Assembly (NCBI RefSeq): GCF_023701485.1 | Contig: NZ_JAMQBK010000043.1 | Coordinates: forward strand, 1 to 64,000 | DNA length: 64,000 bases | Origin: Aporhodopirellula aestuarii | GTDB lineage: Bacteria > Planctomycetota > Planctomycetia > Pirellulales > Pirellulaceae | Direction: 5' to 3' | Part shown: positions 37,260 to 46,875 of the stretch, piece by piece | How positions within the stretch are numbered: position 1 is the first letter of the stretch | Layout: the number at the start of each line of letters is the position of its first letter | Translations under genes and position numbers: made by a program | The notes under the pieces: model-generated | What the model saw: the letters and a program-made list of their open reading frames with translations, nothing else | Told to the model about the DNA's origin: nothing | The model's database searches: none

Positions 37260-37718
37260 TTAGCTGACCATCATTTGAATTTCGGTGAGATACTTTTTGG
37301 GGTTTCCCCGAAAGATCATCCCGGGGCCTTTGTGATAAATCTCGCGGGTGGGCATTTTGATTTCAACGCCTTTGGCTTTGGCGTGTTCGAGAATCTTTTC
37401 GTATGAGCGGCCGAGTTCCTCGTAGGGACCTAGGTGCATGAGTGACAGACAGTCACCTCCGGCGAGTTCGCGGACGGAGATTTCATCCGTTGATTCACCG
37501 CGTTGGATCGGCATCACGACTTCGAAATTGGCGTCGTCGACGCGCTGCTCGCTGTCGTGATGCAGCAGCATCGGTTTGCCGCAAATGAATCTACCGAATT
37601 TGCTACTGATCTTGGCGAAGCCGGTACCGCAATCGCTGTATTTTCCCTTCATGCGAACGCTAGCGACCAGCATCGGATCGATTCGTTTCTCTTCGACTTG
37701 GTAGGTCGCCTGTTGCAT
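37260..37718 (-). CDS. GyrI-like small-molecule-binding domain protein
   Basis: The 152-aa protein matches the pattern of GyrI/AraC effector-binding (SOUL-like) domains. These are R-I-D-P-M-L-V-A-S-V-R-M-K-G-K-Y, C-G-T-G-F-A-K-I, F-E-V-V-M-P-I and G-D-C-L-S-L-M-H-L-G-P-Y-E-E-L-G-R-S-Y-E-K-I. The H-x-G-P-Y-E-x-L segment is the family signature. No DNA-binding domain is attached, so it is a stand-alone ligand-binding protein. It lies 18 bp upstream of the end of the DUF1501 gene on the same strand but is probably not part of that cassette. Confidence 0.82.
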   Translation of the reverse strand: MQQATYQVEEKRIDPMLVASVRMKGKYSDCGTGFAKISSKFGRFICGKPMLLHHDSEQRVDDANFEVVMPIQRGESTDEISVRELAGGDCLSLMHLGPYEELGRSYEKILEHAKAKGVEIKMPTREIYHKGPGMIFRGNPKKYLTEIQMMVS

Positions 37719-37736
37719 TTTCGCGGTCGCCTGAGT

Positions 37737-39185
37737 TCAGGCGAGTAGGTCCTTCACGACCTCACCGTGGACGTCGGTCAATCGGAAATCACGACCTTGG
37801 AACCGATAGGTAAGACGTTCGTGATTGAGCCCGAGTTGATGTAAGATCGTGGCTTGCAAATCGTGAACATGAACCGGTTTTTCGGCGACGTTGAATCCGA
37901 GTTCATCGGACGCTCCGTATTCGAATCCGGCCTTCATGCCGCCGCCGGCCATCCACATCGTGAAGGCGTCAGGGTAGTGGTCGCGTCCGAAAACGTTGCT
38001 ACGCGCGGTGCGGCCTTCACGGAAGGGGGTGCGTCCGAATTCTCCGCCCCAAACAACGAGCGTGTCTTCGAGGAGCCCGCGTTTTTTCAGGTCCCTGATG
38101 AGTGCGGCGATCGGTTGATCCATCGTGGCACATTTTTGCGTCAACCCATCGGTGATGCCTCGGCTGGCATTTGTTCCATGGAAGTCCCATCCCCAATCGA
38201 ACAACTGGACAAATCGCACGCCGGACTCAACCAAACGCCGCGCCAGCAAGCAATTGTTTGCGAGGCTGGACTCGCCAGGCTTGGCCCCATACTCGTCGAG
38301 GGTTTGTTGGCTCTCTTGCGAGATGTTCATCACATCGGGAACGGAAGCCTGCATTCGAAACGCCAGTTCGTACTGGGCGATCCGTGTCAGTGTTTCGGGG
38401 TGCCCCATCTTCGCGGCTTGCATTTCGTTCAGATCACGAAGTGCATCGAGGCTTTTGCGACGCAGGTCACGATTCATGCCCGAAGGGTCGGAGGAATACA
38501 GCACCGGATCGCCTTTGGATCGACACTGCACGCCTTGATAGACCGAGGGAAGAAAGCCGCTGCCGAACGAATTGCTGCCGCCGTTGGGTTGCACGCCGCT
38601 GGAGATCAAAACGACAAAGCCCGGTAGGTTTTCGTTTTCGCTGCCCAAGCCATACGTGACCCACGACCCCATCGAGGGCCGTCCTGATCGCGGCGAACCG
38701 GTAAAAACGAGCAGTTCCGCGGGGGCGTGGTTGAATTGGTCGGTGTGCATCGAGTGAACCACGCACATCTCGTCGGCCACGTCGTGTAGATGGGGGATCG
38801 CATCGGACATCCACATCCCGGCTTTGCCCACACGTGACCACTTGCGTGGAGAGCCCATGAGTTTTGGCACACCCGACGTGAACGCGAACTCTTTGCCTTC
38901 CAAGAACGCGTCAGGGCAATCCTGGCCATCGCGTCGGACGAGTTCCGGTTTGTAATCGAACATGTCGAGGTTCGGCGGTGAACCGGTCATGTGCAGATAG
39001 ATCACCCGCTTTGCTTTGGGAGCAAAATGGGGCGGTTGCACCGCAATCGGATTATCAGCCGGGCGGCCGGCGTCGGCAGAATCGGCGAGCAGACTCGCCA
39101 GTGCGATGCCACCCAATCCTGCGGTGGATTGCTGCAGGAAATGTCGCCGAGTATTTAGATGAAGGGATTCGATTCGTGGGTCCAT
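37737..39185 (-). CDS. DUF1501 (sulfatase-fold) Tat-exported protein, cassette A
   Basis: The 482-aa protein begins with a Tat signal, T-R-R-H-F-L-Q-Q-S, and a hydrophobic stretch to about residue 40. The DUF1501 domain follows: K-R-V-I-Y-L-H-M-T-G-S-P-P-N-L-D-M-F-D-Y-K-P, W-G-G-E-F-G-R-T-P-F and G-R-D-H-Y-P-D-A-F-T-M-W-M-A-G-G-G. The fold belongs to the alkaline-phosphatase/sulfatase superfamily, but the usual sulfatase Cys/Ser motif is absent. Such proteins are very numerous in planctomycetes and always follow a PSD1-type gene, as here (9 bp away). Their activity is undetermined; polysaccharide degradation has been proposed. Confidence 0.93.
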   Translation of the reverse strand: MDPRIESLHLNTRRHFLQQSTAGLGGIALASLLADSADAGRPADNPIAVQPPHFAPKAKRVIYLHMTGSPPNLDMFDYKPELVRRDGQDCPDAFLEGKEFAFTSGVPKLMGSPRKWSRVGKAGMWMSDAIPHLHDVADEMCVVHSMHTDQFNHAPAELLVFTGSPRSGRPSMGSWVTYGLGSENENLPGFVVLISSGVQPNGGSNSFGSGFLPSVYQGVQCRSKGDPVLYSSDPSGMNRDLRRKSLDALRDLNEMQAAKMGHPETLTRIAQYELAFRMQASVPDVMNISQESQQTLDEYGAKPGESSLANNCLLARRLVESGVRFVQLFDWGWDFHGTNASRGITDGLTQKCATMDQPIAALIRDLKKRGLLEDTLVVWGGEFGRTPFREGRTARSNVFGRDHYPDAFTMWMAGGGMKAGFEYGASDELGFNVAEKPVHVHDLQATILHQLGLNHERLTYRFQGRDFRLTDVHGEVVKDLLA

Positions 39186-39194
39186 GATTTCGCC

Positions 39195-42100
39195 TTATCG
39201 TTTCATCAACATTTCATCGAGATTCAAAATCACGTTGCTCAACACGGTCCATGCGGCATACTCAATCGCTGCGGATTCGCTGTCGGACACGCTTTGTGGC
39301 AATGGCCCCAACGGTTCGGTAGCCATCTTGATCGCCTCGTTAGGGCGATCCGAATAGAACGCGATTAGTTCATCAAGCAACTCTTCCAAGCGAGCCGTTT
39401 CCGATTCGCTCGGCTCACGCAACAGTGTCTGGTGAAACGCGAACTGGATTCGTTCGGAGTCCGCCTCGCTCGACGGCACGGTGCGTCTCGCCAATCCCTG
39501 GGCGGCTTCGATGTAGACGGGGTCGTTGAGCGTGACGAGTGCTTGCAGTGGGGTGTTCGTCCGGATTCGCCGCACGGTGCAGACCTCTCGGTTCGGCGCG
39601 TCGAACTGGGCCATTGAAGGGTACGGGCTCGATCGTCGCCACATCGTGTAGAGGCCACGCCGGTAGCGATCTTCGCCGTTGCTCGTTTGCCAATCGGTAG
39701 CCGAACCGAAGGCCGCCTTGAGTCCGAGGTCGGGCTGCACGGGCTTAACCGGAGGCCCGTACATTTTGGGGCTGAGCAAGCCGCTTGCGAATAACGCTTG
39801 GTCGCGAACGAGTTCCGCGGATGCGCGGAAACGTGGGCCGCGTGCACAGAGCCGGTTGGCCGGATCTCGCTGGAGCAGTTCATGCGTTGCCACCGAGCTT
39901 TGACGGTAGGTCGCCGATGTCACCATCAGTCGCAGCAACGCTTTCAAATCCCAGCCGCCATCGCGTAGTTGCACGGCCAAGTAGTCCAGTAATTCGGGGT
40001 GCGAAGGCAACTCGCCTTGCGAGCCGAACTCTTCGCTGGTCTCGACGAGGCCGATGCCGAAAATTTGCTCCCAGTGTCGGTTCGCAATCACGCGCGGTGT
40101 GAGCGGATTGTTTTCATCGATCAGCCAACGGGCGAGGTCCATGCGATCAGGTCGTGAGCCGTGCGTGTCGTCGGGTAATGGATGCAGCGAAGCCGGGACC
40201 CCTTCGCTGACTTCATTGCCAGGGCTCAAGTAGCTGCCGCGAAGGTGGACGTGGGTGGTGCGTCGTTTTGATTCGGGCAACTGCCGCATGATGGGGACGG
40301 TCGTGTCCGGTTTCATTGCGGCGAGTTTCGATTCCAGCTTTTGGATTTGCGCACGTTCGTTTTTGAGCAGCGGTGTGATGCTGCGGAAGTATTTGCTGAT
40401 CTTTGCGTCGTCCGTTGAGGTCTCGTTCTTGGTTGCGAGGATGCGATTGCGAACGTCTCGTGGAATCACGGCCCATTGCGAGAAATGTTCGTCCGACGTT
40501 GCGAGCAATTGGAACTTGGTCGTGCCGACCGGGATCGATGCCAACTCGATGGTAACGGTGCCGCTTGATCGATCATTCGGTGGGGCGATTGCGAATGATT
40601 GCTCGGAGACGGTGGTTCCGTCGCCGGATAGAGCTTCAACCGGAGTGAGTTGCAAGTTGACTTTGCCGTCGGTGGCGTATTCACCTTTCGGGGCAGGCGT
40701 TTGTTCCGGAGTATGCGTCCAAACCGTTTTTCGGTTCTCATCGAGCAACGAAATCTGGAGCCCGGCGAGACGCCCCGCAATCGCTTTGCCGCCATCGGTG
40801 CGATTCCATATGGCGACCGATTCGATCGGCTGAGTCGAGCCGAAATCGACTTCGAGCCAAGGGGCATTTTCGATCTCGGTGTGGGTGACGGAACCCGCTT
40901 TGAAATCACCGTCCGTATTTCCGTCGATGGCGTACTGGACGTTTCCACCCGAACGCGTCGAACTTTGTGTCGCGGTGCCGCGTGAGGCAACGTTGTCACC
41001 GCCGACGAATGCTTGAACCTCGGCGAGATGCAAAATCTTCTTTTTGCCGGGCAATTCAATCCGGAGATATCTCGCGTCGATCGTTGAGAGATGGTCGGGT
41101 TTCCAGAAGGCAGAGATCTGTGTGGGTTTAAAGAGGTTTTTGTATTGCTCAGGGACGCGTAGTTTAAATCCCGTCATGCGCTCCGTCACTGGAATCTGCA
41201 CCAGGCACCGCGAGTTTGCCGGCGTATCGTCCTCGGTGGTCACCCAACCTGCTTCGTCAACGCTGAGAGAATGTTCGGGCAATGTTGCCGAGACGGGGCG
41301 AAGGACTTTCCAGTCGGGCTGGGCCTTTACGGAGGCGAGCCATTCGTTCTGGGCGTTTCGCAGTTCGGGTGTGGGGCGGTCGAGGTTCGATTCAAGTTCG
41401 GCGATGCGTTCTTGCAGTTCTTGCTTGGTTCGAAGTCGTTCGTCGGCCCAAACATCCAACACGGGGCGTTCGTCTTTGCGATCCGCGTCTTCGGTGTTGT
41501 TGAAGAACGCGAAGAACTGAAAGTACTCGTCGTGTGTAATCGGGTCGTACTTGTGCGTATGGCACTGTGCGCACGCGATGGTCGTTCCCATCCATACCGC
41601 CATGGTTGTGTTCACGCGATCGACGACGGCAACGTTTCGGAATTCCTCATCGTTCGTGCCGCCTTCGTTGTTGGTCATCGTGTTGCGATGGAAGGCGGTC
41701 GCAATGAGTTGATCCGGCGTGGGGTTTTCGAGCAGGTCACCGGCGATTTGTTCGATCGTGAATTGATCGAACGGTTTGTTCTCGTTAAGCGACCGGATCA
41801 CATAGTCACGATATGCCCAAATCGTTCGCGGCGGGTCATCGGCGTAACCGGATGAGTCGGCGTACCGGGCGAGGTCTAACCAAACGCGTGCCCAGCGTTC
41901 ACCGAACGATGGCGAAGCGAGTAGTTGATCGACGAAGCGTTCGTAGGCGTCAGGACGGGGATCGTTGGCGAACGCGTTGGCGTCTTCCCAGGTCGGAGGT
42001 AAACCGGTCAAGTCCAACGAAACGCGGCGGGCTAAAGTGAGGCGATCGGCACACGGCGAAGGCGTCAAACCTTCGGCTTCGAGTCTCGCGAGTATGAATC

Positions 42101-42569
42101 GGTCGATGTCGTTGATCGGCCACTCATTATTTTTGACCTCGGGAAGCTCAGGTGGCTGGGGTCTGACATACGACCAATGCTTGGCGTAGCTGCCGCCTTG
42201 TTCGATCCACCGGCGAACGAGTTCGACTTCCTCGGGTGCGAAGGCACGTCCTTTGCCCTCTGGTGGCATCCGCAGGTCTTCATCATCGGTCGTGAGTCGT
42301 TCGAGCAGCTCGCTGTCTTCAGGTGCACCGGGCACGATCGCGGCGTATCCGCCGAGGTCTTCTCGCGAACCTTCTTCGGTATCGAGTCGCAGACCGGCGG
42401 CACGCTCTTCTTCATCGGGGCCGTGACAGATCAAACAGTTGCCCGAAAGCAGCGGGCGGATATCGCGATTGAAATCAACGGCTTCGTCAGCGATGCAAGG
42501 CATCGCATATGTGATCGATAGAGCGACCGCGGATAAGATCCGACAGCGACGCGTTGTTATTGAAAACAT
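39195..42569 (-). CDS. PSCyt1-DUF1549-F5/8C-DUF1553 exported protein, cassette A
   Basis: The 1124-aa protein has a Sec signal and then the planctomycete cytochrome-like domain (N-C-L-I-C-H-G-P-D-E, about 35-45, a C-x-x-C-H haem motif). DUF1549/PSCyt2 follows, with G-L-P-P-T, R-V-W-L-D-L-A-R-Y-A-D and a second C-A-Q-C-H. A discoidin (F5/8C)-like carbohydrate-binding segment (about 500-610) includes A-T-Q-S-S and A-P-W-L-E-V-D-F-G-S. DUF1553/PSD1 ends the protein (P-R-V-I-A-N-R-H-W-E-Q-I-F-G). Two haem sites suggest a periplasmic redox role. It is translated just before its DUF1501 partner. ATG 42569 gives the signal peptide. Confidence 0.93.
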   Translation of the reverse strand: MFSITTRRCRILSAVALSITYAMPCIADEAVDFNRDIRPLLSGNCLICHGPDEEERAAGLRLDTEEGSREDLGGYAAIVPGAPEDSELLERLTTDDEDLRMPPEGKGRAFAPEEVELVRRWIEQGGSYAKHWSYVRPQPPELPEVKNNEWPINDIDRFILARLEAEGLTPSPCADRLTLARRVSLDLTGLPPTWEDANAFANDPRPDAYERFVDQLLASPSFGERWARVWLDLARYADSSGYADDPPRTIWAYRDYVIRSLNENKPFDQFTIEQIAGDLLENPTPDQLIATAFHRNTMTNNEGGTNDEEFRNVAVVDRVNTTMAVWMGTTIACAQCHTHKYDPITHDEYFQFFAFFNNTEDADRKDERPVLDVWADERLRTKQELQERIAELESNLDRPTPELRNAQNEWLASVKAQPDWKVLRPVSATLPEHSLSVDEAGWVTTEDDTPANSRCLVQIPVTERMTGFKLRVPEQYKNLFKPTQISAFWKPDHLSTIDARYLRIELPGKKKILHLAEVQAFVGGDNVASRGTATQSSTRSGGNVQYAIDGNTDGDFKAGSVTHTEIENAPWLEVDFGSTQPIESVAIWNRTDGGKAIAGRLAGLQISLLDENRKTVWTHTPEQTPAPKGEYATDGKVNLQLTPVEALSGDGTTVSEQSFAIAPPNDRSSGTVTIELASIPVGTTKFQLLATSDEHFSQWAVIPRDVRNRILATKNETSTDDAKISKYFRSITPLLKNERAQIQKLESKLAAMKPDTTVPIMRQLPESKRRTTHVHLRGSYLSPGNEVSEGVPASLHPLPDDTHGSRPDRMDLARWLIDENNPLTPRVIANRHWEQIFGIGLVETSEEFGSQGELPSHPELLDYLAVQLRDGGWDLKALLRLMVTSATYRQSSVATHELLQRDPANRLCARGPRFRASAELVRDQALFASGLLSPKMYGPPVKPVQPDLGLKAAFGSATDWQTSNGEDRYRRGLYTMWRRSSPYPSMAQFDAPNREVCTVRRIRTNTPLQALVTLNDPVYIEAAQGLARRTVPSSEADSERIQFAFHQTLLREPSESETARLEELLDELIAFYSDRPNEAIKMATEPLGPLPQSVSDSESAAIEYAAWTVLSNVILNLDEMLMKR

Positions 42570-43020
42570 TGACAGAGCGGTGGGGGGGAGGCAGGGGCGG
42601 GTGAGGCAGGCGGTGGGCACTCTCGCGTAATACGAGTGGAACGGCAGGTCAGTAGCTCTCTTTCACTACTACCGTGGTGCGGCAAATTATACCCGCAAAG
42701 TTCCAATTTGACGCTGAATTCGCGGTTAACGCGTTGAAACCACAATACTTTGACGGGTTTTGAAAGTTGTCGCTGGAAAGAAATCGAAAAATCCTGGCGA
42801 CTGTGGAGAAGGCGTTTTCCGGTCGCTGCCGCGTCCGAGCCTCACTCAGGCGGGAAGGTGAAGTCAAAAACGCAACTTCAAAGCACGCGAGTCGCGTCGT
42901 TTCTATTTTCGGCGTAGTGATCCGAAAACGAACGCGTGGAGAAACACGCGTCAAAAGAAACCCCGCCAGACATGAGCATCTGGCGGGGATTTGGAAATCG
43001 TATCTGTCGATACTCGATTG
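42570..43020. other. Intergenic stretch between pgk and cassette A
   Basis: About 450 bp has no credible gene. It holds the pgk terminator at its right end and must contain the promoter for the leftward PSD1-DUF1501 cassette at its left end. The AT-rich part is around 42660-42780. Confidence 0.5.
42953..42989 (-). terminator. Rho-independent terminator of pgk
   Basis: CCCCGCCAGA (42962-42971) and TCTGGCGGGG (42980-42989) form a perfect 10-bp stem around an 8-nt loop. On the minus strand the stem is followed by TTTCTTTT (42960-42953), an interrupted U-tract. It lies 31 bp after the pgk stop and points the same way, so it should end the pgk transcript. Confidence 0.88.
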
Positions 43021-44214
43021 TTATGCTTCGTCGAGCAAGTCGACTGCGGCGAAGGATTGCCCTTCGAGCATCGCGAGTGAGGCGCCGCCACCGGTGCTGA
43101 CATGACTGACTTGATCAGCGAAGCCGAGTTGTTCGACTGCCGCGGCGCTGTCACCACCGCCAATGATGCTGGTCGCGTCGCTGTCTGCGACGGCTTGAGC
43201 AACCGCTTTGGTTCCGGCATCCATCGGTGGCTTTTCGAACACGCCCATCGGGCCATTCCAGACGACGGTCTTGGAACCTTTGATGATGTCGCTGTATGCC
43301 TTGGCGGTTTCAGGGCCGATGTCGAGACCTTCCATGCCGTCCGGAATCTCACCGGCTTTCACAACGACTTTGTTGCAGCCAGCGATGTTTCCAAAATCAT
43401 CGCCACAGTGCGTGTCAGTTGGCAGGTGGAGTTTGCCGTCGGCTTTGGCGAGCAGTTCTTTCGCCAACTCGACTTTGTCTTTCTCGACGAGGCTGTTGCC
43501 CACCTTGCCGCCTTCGGCCAGTGAGAACGTGTACGCCATCGCACCGCCGATCAGCACCGCGTCGCAGATGCCGAGCAAGTTATTGATCACGTTGATCTTA
43601 TCGCTGACCTTGGCACCGCCGAGGATCGCGACGAAGGGGCGTGCCGGGGAGCTGATCGCGTCGGAAAGATACGCGATCTCTTTCGCGACGAGGTGACCGA
43701 CGACTCGTGGTTTGCCTTCCATGGCTTCGGGGACTGCGACCATCGAGGCGTCTTTACGGTGGCAGGTTCCGAAGGCGTCGTTGCAGTACACGTCGGCCAT
43801 CGCGGCGAGTTTGCCGGCGAATTCGGCATCGCCTTTTTTCTCGCCAGGATTGAATCGAAGGTTCTCGAGCACGAGAACTTCACCGGCGCCGAGGGCGGCG
43901 GCTTTGGCTTTGGCGTCGTCACCAACGGTATCCGAGGCGAAGTGAACGGGGCTGCCGAGCATCTCACCCAAGCGGGTGGCGGTGGGGCGGAGTGAGTATT
44001 TTTCATCGCCTTCTCCGCCGGTGGGGCGTCCGAGGTGGCTCATCAGGATGAGTTTACCGCCACGCTCGATCACGCTCTTGATGCTGGGCAGGGCCATGCG
44101 GATGCGGCGGTCGTCGGTGATCGAGTTCTGCTCATCGAGCGGGACGTTGAAATCGACCCGCATGAGGACAGTTTTGCCTTGGACGTCGGTCTGGTCGATT
44201 GTTTTCTTGGCCAT
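43021..44214 (-). CDS. pgk: Phosphoglycerate kinase
   Basis: Pgk transfers phosphate between 1,3-bisphosphoglycerate and ADP in glycolysis and gluconeogenesis. The 397-aa length is standard. Motifs are [23 protein letters not shown]-x-[40 protein letters not shown] and I-G-G-G-D-S-A-A-A. In most Pgk proteins the fourth motif reads N-D-A-F-G-x-A-H-R; the Cys is a minor change. ATG 44214 was chosen because the domain starts a few residues later. It is a single-gene unit with a clear terminator downstream. Confidence 0.97.
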   Translation of the reverse strand: MAKKTIDQTDVQGKTVLMRVDFNVPLDEQNSITDDRRIRMALPSIKSVIERGGKLILMSHLGRPTGGEGDEKYSLRPTATRLGEMLGSPVHFASDTVGDDAKAKAAALGAGEVLVLENLRFNPGEKKGDAEFAGKLAAMADVYCNDAFGTCHRKDASMVAVPEAMEGKPRVVGHLVAKEIAYLSDAISSPARPFVAILGGAKVSDKINVINNLLGICDAVLIGGAMAYTFSLAEGGKVGNSLVEKDKVELAKELLAKADGKLHLPTDTHCGDDFGNIAGCNKVVVKAGEIPDGMEGLDIGPETAKAYSDIIKGSKTVVWNGPMGVFEKPPMDAGTKAVAQAVADSDATSIIGGGDSAAAVEQLGFADQVSHVSTGGGASLAMLEGQSFAAVDLLDEA

Positions 44215-44535
44215 CGGAAGGAGTGCTCCGGTTTCTTGGGAAAAAGCGAGTAAGTTCGAAATTGGATTGAAATTCATTCGAGCGGGCGGCCCAGTATCGG
44301 ACAGATTCCCGTGGTCGCGAAGGGGCCGATGGTTTTTCGATATCCTCGGCACGGTTTCCTCACGTCTTACCATCCGCGTAACCGAAACCAGAGAGTGCAT
44401 CCCTGCGGTTTGGTTGGAATGAGCCGCAACCGGTGCCGGTCTGTCGCGACTTTGGTGGAACATGTCGCGATCGTTCCGTGAAATGAACGCAAAATCAATG
44501 CAAGTTAGGGGGCGGTGCTGGTGATATCCACACCC
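44215..44535. other. Divergent intergenic region, pgk / secreted protein
   Basis: About 320 bp separates the divergent starts of pgk and the secreted hypothetical protein. It must hold the promoters of both. I see no strong operator-like repeat and could not assign -35/-10 boxes with confidence. Confidence 0.4.
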
Positions 44536-45501
44536 ATGATGGACGATTCATGCACGCGCTTTACGAAACGAACGGTTTGGGCGCTGGTCGCCGGATGTTC
44601 GATTTGGCTGATCCTTGCCGGAGATTTGCATGCACAAAACACCCCAGCGCGTCGCTTTCCGAGCGTACCGGGCTGGGGCGGCAACTCCGATAGCGAGCCT
44701 CGCGTGGGCTCGGTCGCCCACCGCCGGGCAATCCTGGACTCCCTGCCTCTGGATCGTTTGACTCCAGCGGCTCGTACCCAGATTCTACAAATTGCCGAGA
44801 ACCCGACACTCTTTCGCCAGCTACCTAGCCAAGCGATCAGCTGCGATCAGGACATGTTCCTATTCCTCACCCGCAATCCCGACGTTCTGGTCGGTTTGTG
44901 GGATCTGATGGGGATTACGAACGTGCAAAGTCGACGCGTCGGCCCGTATCAAATCGAGGCCAGTGACGGTGTCGGGACGGTGTGCAAAGTGGATCTGGTC
45001 TATGGCGACACGAAGCAGCACATTTTCGTGATTGACGGTTCCTATGACGGCAAAATGACACCTACGCCAATTCGGGGGAAAGGCGTTTTCGTCCTGCGGT
45101 CCACCTACGCCCAAGGATCCGACGGGCAGACCACGGTTTCGGGCACGCTCGATTGTTTTGTTCAGCTCGAAAGCCTTGGCGTCGACCTGATCGCTCGCAC
45201 GCTCAGTCCGATCATTGGTCGATCAGCGGACAGTAATTTCATGCAGACCGCCCATTTCATCGCCCAGGTGAGTCAGTCAAGTAGCCACAATCCGTCGGCG
45301 ATGCTCGACATTGCCGATCGGCTACCACAAGTCGAGCCGCCGGTTCGCAAAGCGTTCGCCGAAACGATCGTGACCGTTGCCCGCCGCGGCCAGTCGGGAG
45401 CCCATTCCCATTCGGCGCGACAGGCGGCCGCGGGCCAAAGTGGCTCTGAAACGCGGGAAATGGCTCGTTCGCGATCGGCAAACGACGGATACAATCGCTA
45501 G
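44536..45501 (+). CDS. Secreted protein of unknown function, 321 aa
   Basis: An N-terminal signal ([15 protein letters not shown], then D-L-H-A-Q) precedes [11 protein letters not shown]. The core contains [20 protein letters not shown] and [13 protein letters not shown] do not recognise the family, though its composition suggests a conserved planctomycete exported protein. The C-terminal 50 residues are Ser/Arg/Gln-rich. The start is uncertain. ATG 44536 or 44539 precede the signal; GTG 44521 has AGGGGG about 8 nt upstream and may be the true start. Confidence 0.75.
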   Translation: MMDDSCTRFTKRTVWALVAGCSIWLILAGDLHAQNTPARRFPSVPGWGGNSDSEPRVGSVAHRRAILDSLPLDRLTPAARTQILQIAENPTLFRQLPSQAISCDQDMFLFLTRNPDVLVGLWDLMGITNVQSRRVGPYQIEASDGVGTVCKVDLVYGDTKQHIFVIDGSYDGKMTPTPIRGKGVFVLRSTYAQGSDGQTTVSGTLDCFVQLESLGVDLIARTLSPIIGRSADSNFMQTAHFIAQVSQSSSHNPSAMLDIADRLPQVEPPVRKAFAETIVTVARRGQSGAHSHSARQAAAGQSGSETREMARSRSANDGYNR

Positions 45502-45611
45502 CGGATCGTGAGTGACCGCGTCGATTGACCGCAGACTTCAGTCGCGTCGCTGATCGAGAATGACCACGTGATTCGGCGGAAAATTGTCCATCGGTGGCCA
45601 ACTGCGCAGCG

Positions 45612-46568
45612 TCACTGTCCGTCTTTGGCCATCTCGGTGTGTTCGCATTTGATCCGCAGGATCTCCGCCAGATCCAATAACTGCCGGAGTGAGTCGCAGT
45701 GGGCGGTGAAGCGGAGACGTGGACGAATCGCGTCGGTCAAGGCACGTCCGCCGACAAACAACGCCACCTCATCGCTGAGTGAATCGGCCATACGGTTTTG
45801 GTCGGCGATGAATTTTTCTTCGTCTTCAATGGTCGAAACGCTGAGCCATACCAGTTTCGGTTTGCAATCGGCTGCCGCTTGTAGAAAACTCTCAAGTGGT
45901 AGGTGATTGCCCAGGTTGGTCGCTTTCCATCCAGCTTCTCGCAGCGTGAGTTCGACTAACGCCGTTGGCAACTGATAGGGATCCCCTGCGGGCGAGCCGC
46001 CGATCGCGATTGGCGCGTCAGGACAAACAGCGGGCAGCGACTGATAGAGGTCGAAAATTAGGCGAAGTGCAATCTCGCAGGCACGTCGTTCCTGATAAAC
46101 GTCGATACTCTGGCACTGCCATGCGCGGCCCAGCCCATACATCGCGTCGGCGATCAGACACTCGGCCGCCTGGCTTCGCGTCGCCCCTTCAGCAATGTAC
46201 TCGTGCAACAGGTTGCAGCAAGCGCTGTATTCACCACGGGCGAGCGCGTCGCGAAATGCCTGATTCCTAGGAGAATTTTTTCCCTCCAAGCGAACCGTTC
46301 GCGATGGCGGCATTTTCGGTAAACCCAGCGATTCCGGGCTGCAAAGGCTTCGTTGAGAGTGTGTGAGAAAACGCTGTAACGCCTCGAGTGAAATCTTTCG
46401 GTGGCCTCCCGCCGTTTTTTCGATGGAAATGGCACCGCAATCGCACCAGCGTTTCACAGACGACTCGCTAACGCTTAAAGCGCAAGCGACTTGTTTCGGC
46501 GAAAAGAGAGGTTGTTGTGCAGCCAATTTTTCAATTTTCGAGAAGTGAATGACGGCCCCGCACTCCAA
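45612..46568 (-). CDS. CarH-like regulator: MerR-type HTH plus cobalamin-domain fold, lacking both His ligands
   Basis: A MerR-type helix-turn-helix lies at 21-70: F-S-P-K-Q-V-A-C-A-L-S-V-S-E-S-S-V-K-R-W, then T-A-G-G-H-R-K-I. A four-helix segment (about 100-178) and a B12-binding-like Rossmann domain (about 186-318, with L-V-W-L-S-V-S-T-I-E-D-E and F-V-G-G-R-A-L) follow. CarH photoreceptors hold adenosylcobalamin with W-x9-E-H and E-x3-D-x-H-x2-G. Here Trp150-x9-Glu160 is kept, but the next residue is Arg161, and Asp196-x-Tyr198 replaces D-x-H. Cobalamin binding is therefore doubtful. The start is non-ATG: TTG 46568, or TTG 46526, which lies just before the HTH. It is divergent from a sigma factor. 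Confidence 0.86.
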   Translation of the reverse strand: MECGAVIHFSKIEKLAAQQPLFSPKQVACALSVSESSVKRWCDCGAISIEKTAGGHRKISLEALQRFLTHSQRSLCSPESLGLPKMPPSRTVRLEGKNSPRNQAFRDALARGEYSACCNLLHEYIAEGATRSQAAECLIADAMYGLGRAWQCQSIDVYQERRACEIALRLIFDLYQSLPAVCPDAPIAIGGSPAGDPYQLPTALVELTLREAGWKATNLGNHLPLESFLQAAADCKPKLVWLSVSTIEDEEKFIADQNRMADSLSDEVALFVGGRALTDAIRPRLRFTAHCDSLRQLLDLAEILRIKCEHTEMAKDGQ

Positions 46569-46610
46569 ACGGTCATTTTAGAGTGAAGTACCTACAAAAT
46601 GAACGTTTTT
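46567..46610. promoter_or_regulatory. Predicted promoter and operator half-sites of the CarH-like gene
   Basis: On the minus strand TTCATT (46603-46598) and TAAAAT (46580-46575) are separated by 17 bp and resemble a housekeeping promoter. The half-site TGAACGTTTT (46600-46609) covers the -35 box. A one-mismatch inverted half-site, AAACGGTCA (46567-46575), touches the -10 box. A transcript starting near 46568 would fit the downstream TTG at 46526. Autoregulation is inferred. Confidence 0.5.
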
Positions 46611-46730
46611 GGCGTTTGATTTCGTGCAGATGATCAAGTGTAACCCATCGTCAAATCGGATCGAGCCTCAGACACGAGCCAGACATAAGTCAAGAACTTT
46701 CGCTGTTTTCAGTATTTTCCTCCATTCCGC

Positions 46731-46759
46731 TTGCTTTGGTTCCCTTCCACGGATATATC
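46731..46759 (+). promoter_or_regulatory. Predicted promoter of the sigma-factor gene
   Basis: TTGCTT (46731-46736) and TATATC (46754-46759) are separated by 17 bp, a good match to a housekeeping -35/-10 pair. Transcription would begin near 46766, about 110 bp before the sigma-factor ATG, and immediately before the operator palindrome at 46769-46796. Confidence 0.55.
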
Positions 46760-46768
46760 TAGATCAGG

Positions 46769-46796
46769 TGAACGTTTTTGTTTTAGAAAACGTTCA
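46769..46796. promoter_or_regulatory. Operator palindrome upstream of the sigma factor
   Basis: TGAACGTTTT (46769-46778), an 8-bp spacer, then AAAACGTTCA (46787-46796) form a perfect 10-bp inverted repeat. The same half-site recurs exactly at 46600-46609 beside the regulator gene. Lying at about +3 to +31 of the predicted sigma promoter, it is placed where a bound dimer or tetramer would block transcription. The likely protein is the divergent MerR-type regulator (inference). Confidence 0.72.
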
Positions 46797-46875
46797 TTGG
46801 TCGAGGTGATCGCGAGCCATGGGTTCCATGTCCGCCAGAGTTTCCGTCCTAACGAGCAGCTTTAGGTAAAAAATC

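Noticed and set aside
44536-45501. Possible pilus or S-layer role for the secreted protein beside pgk
   Set aside because: No prepilin motif, cohesin, dockerin or anchoring signal is visible; left as unknown.
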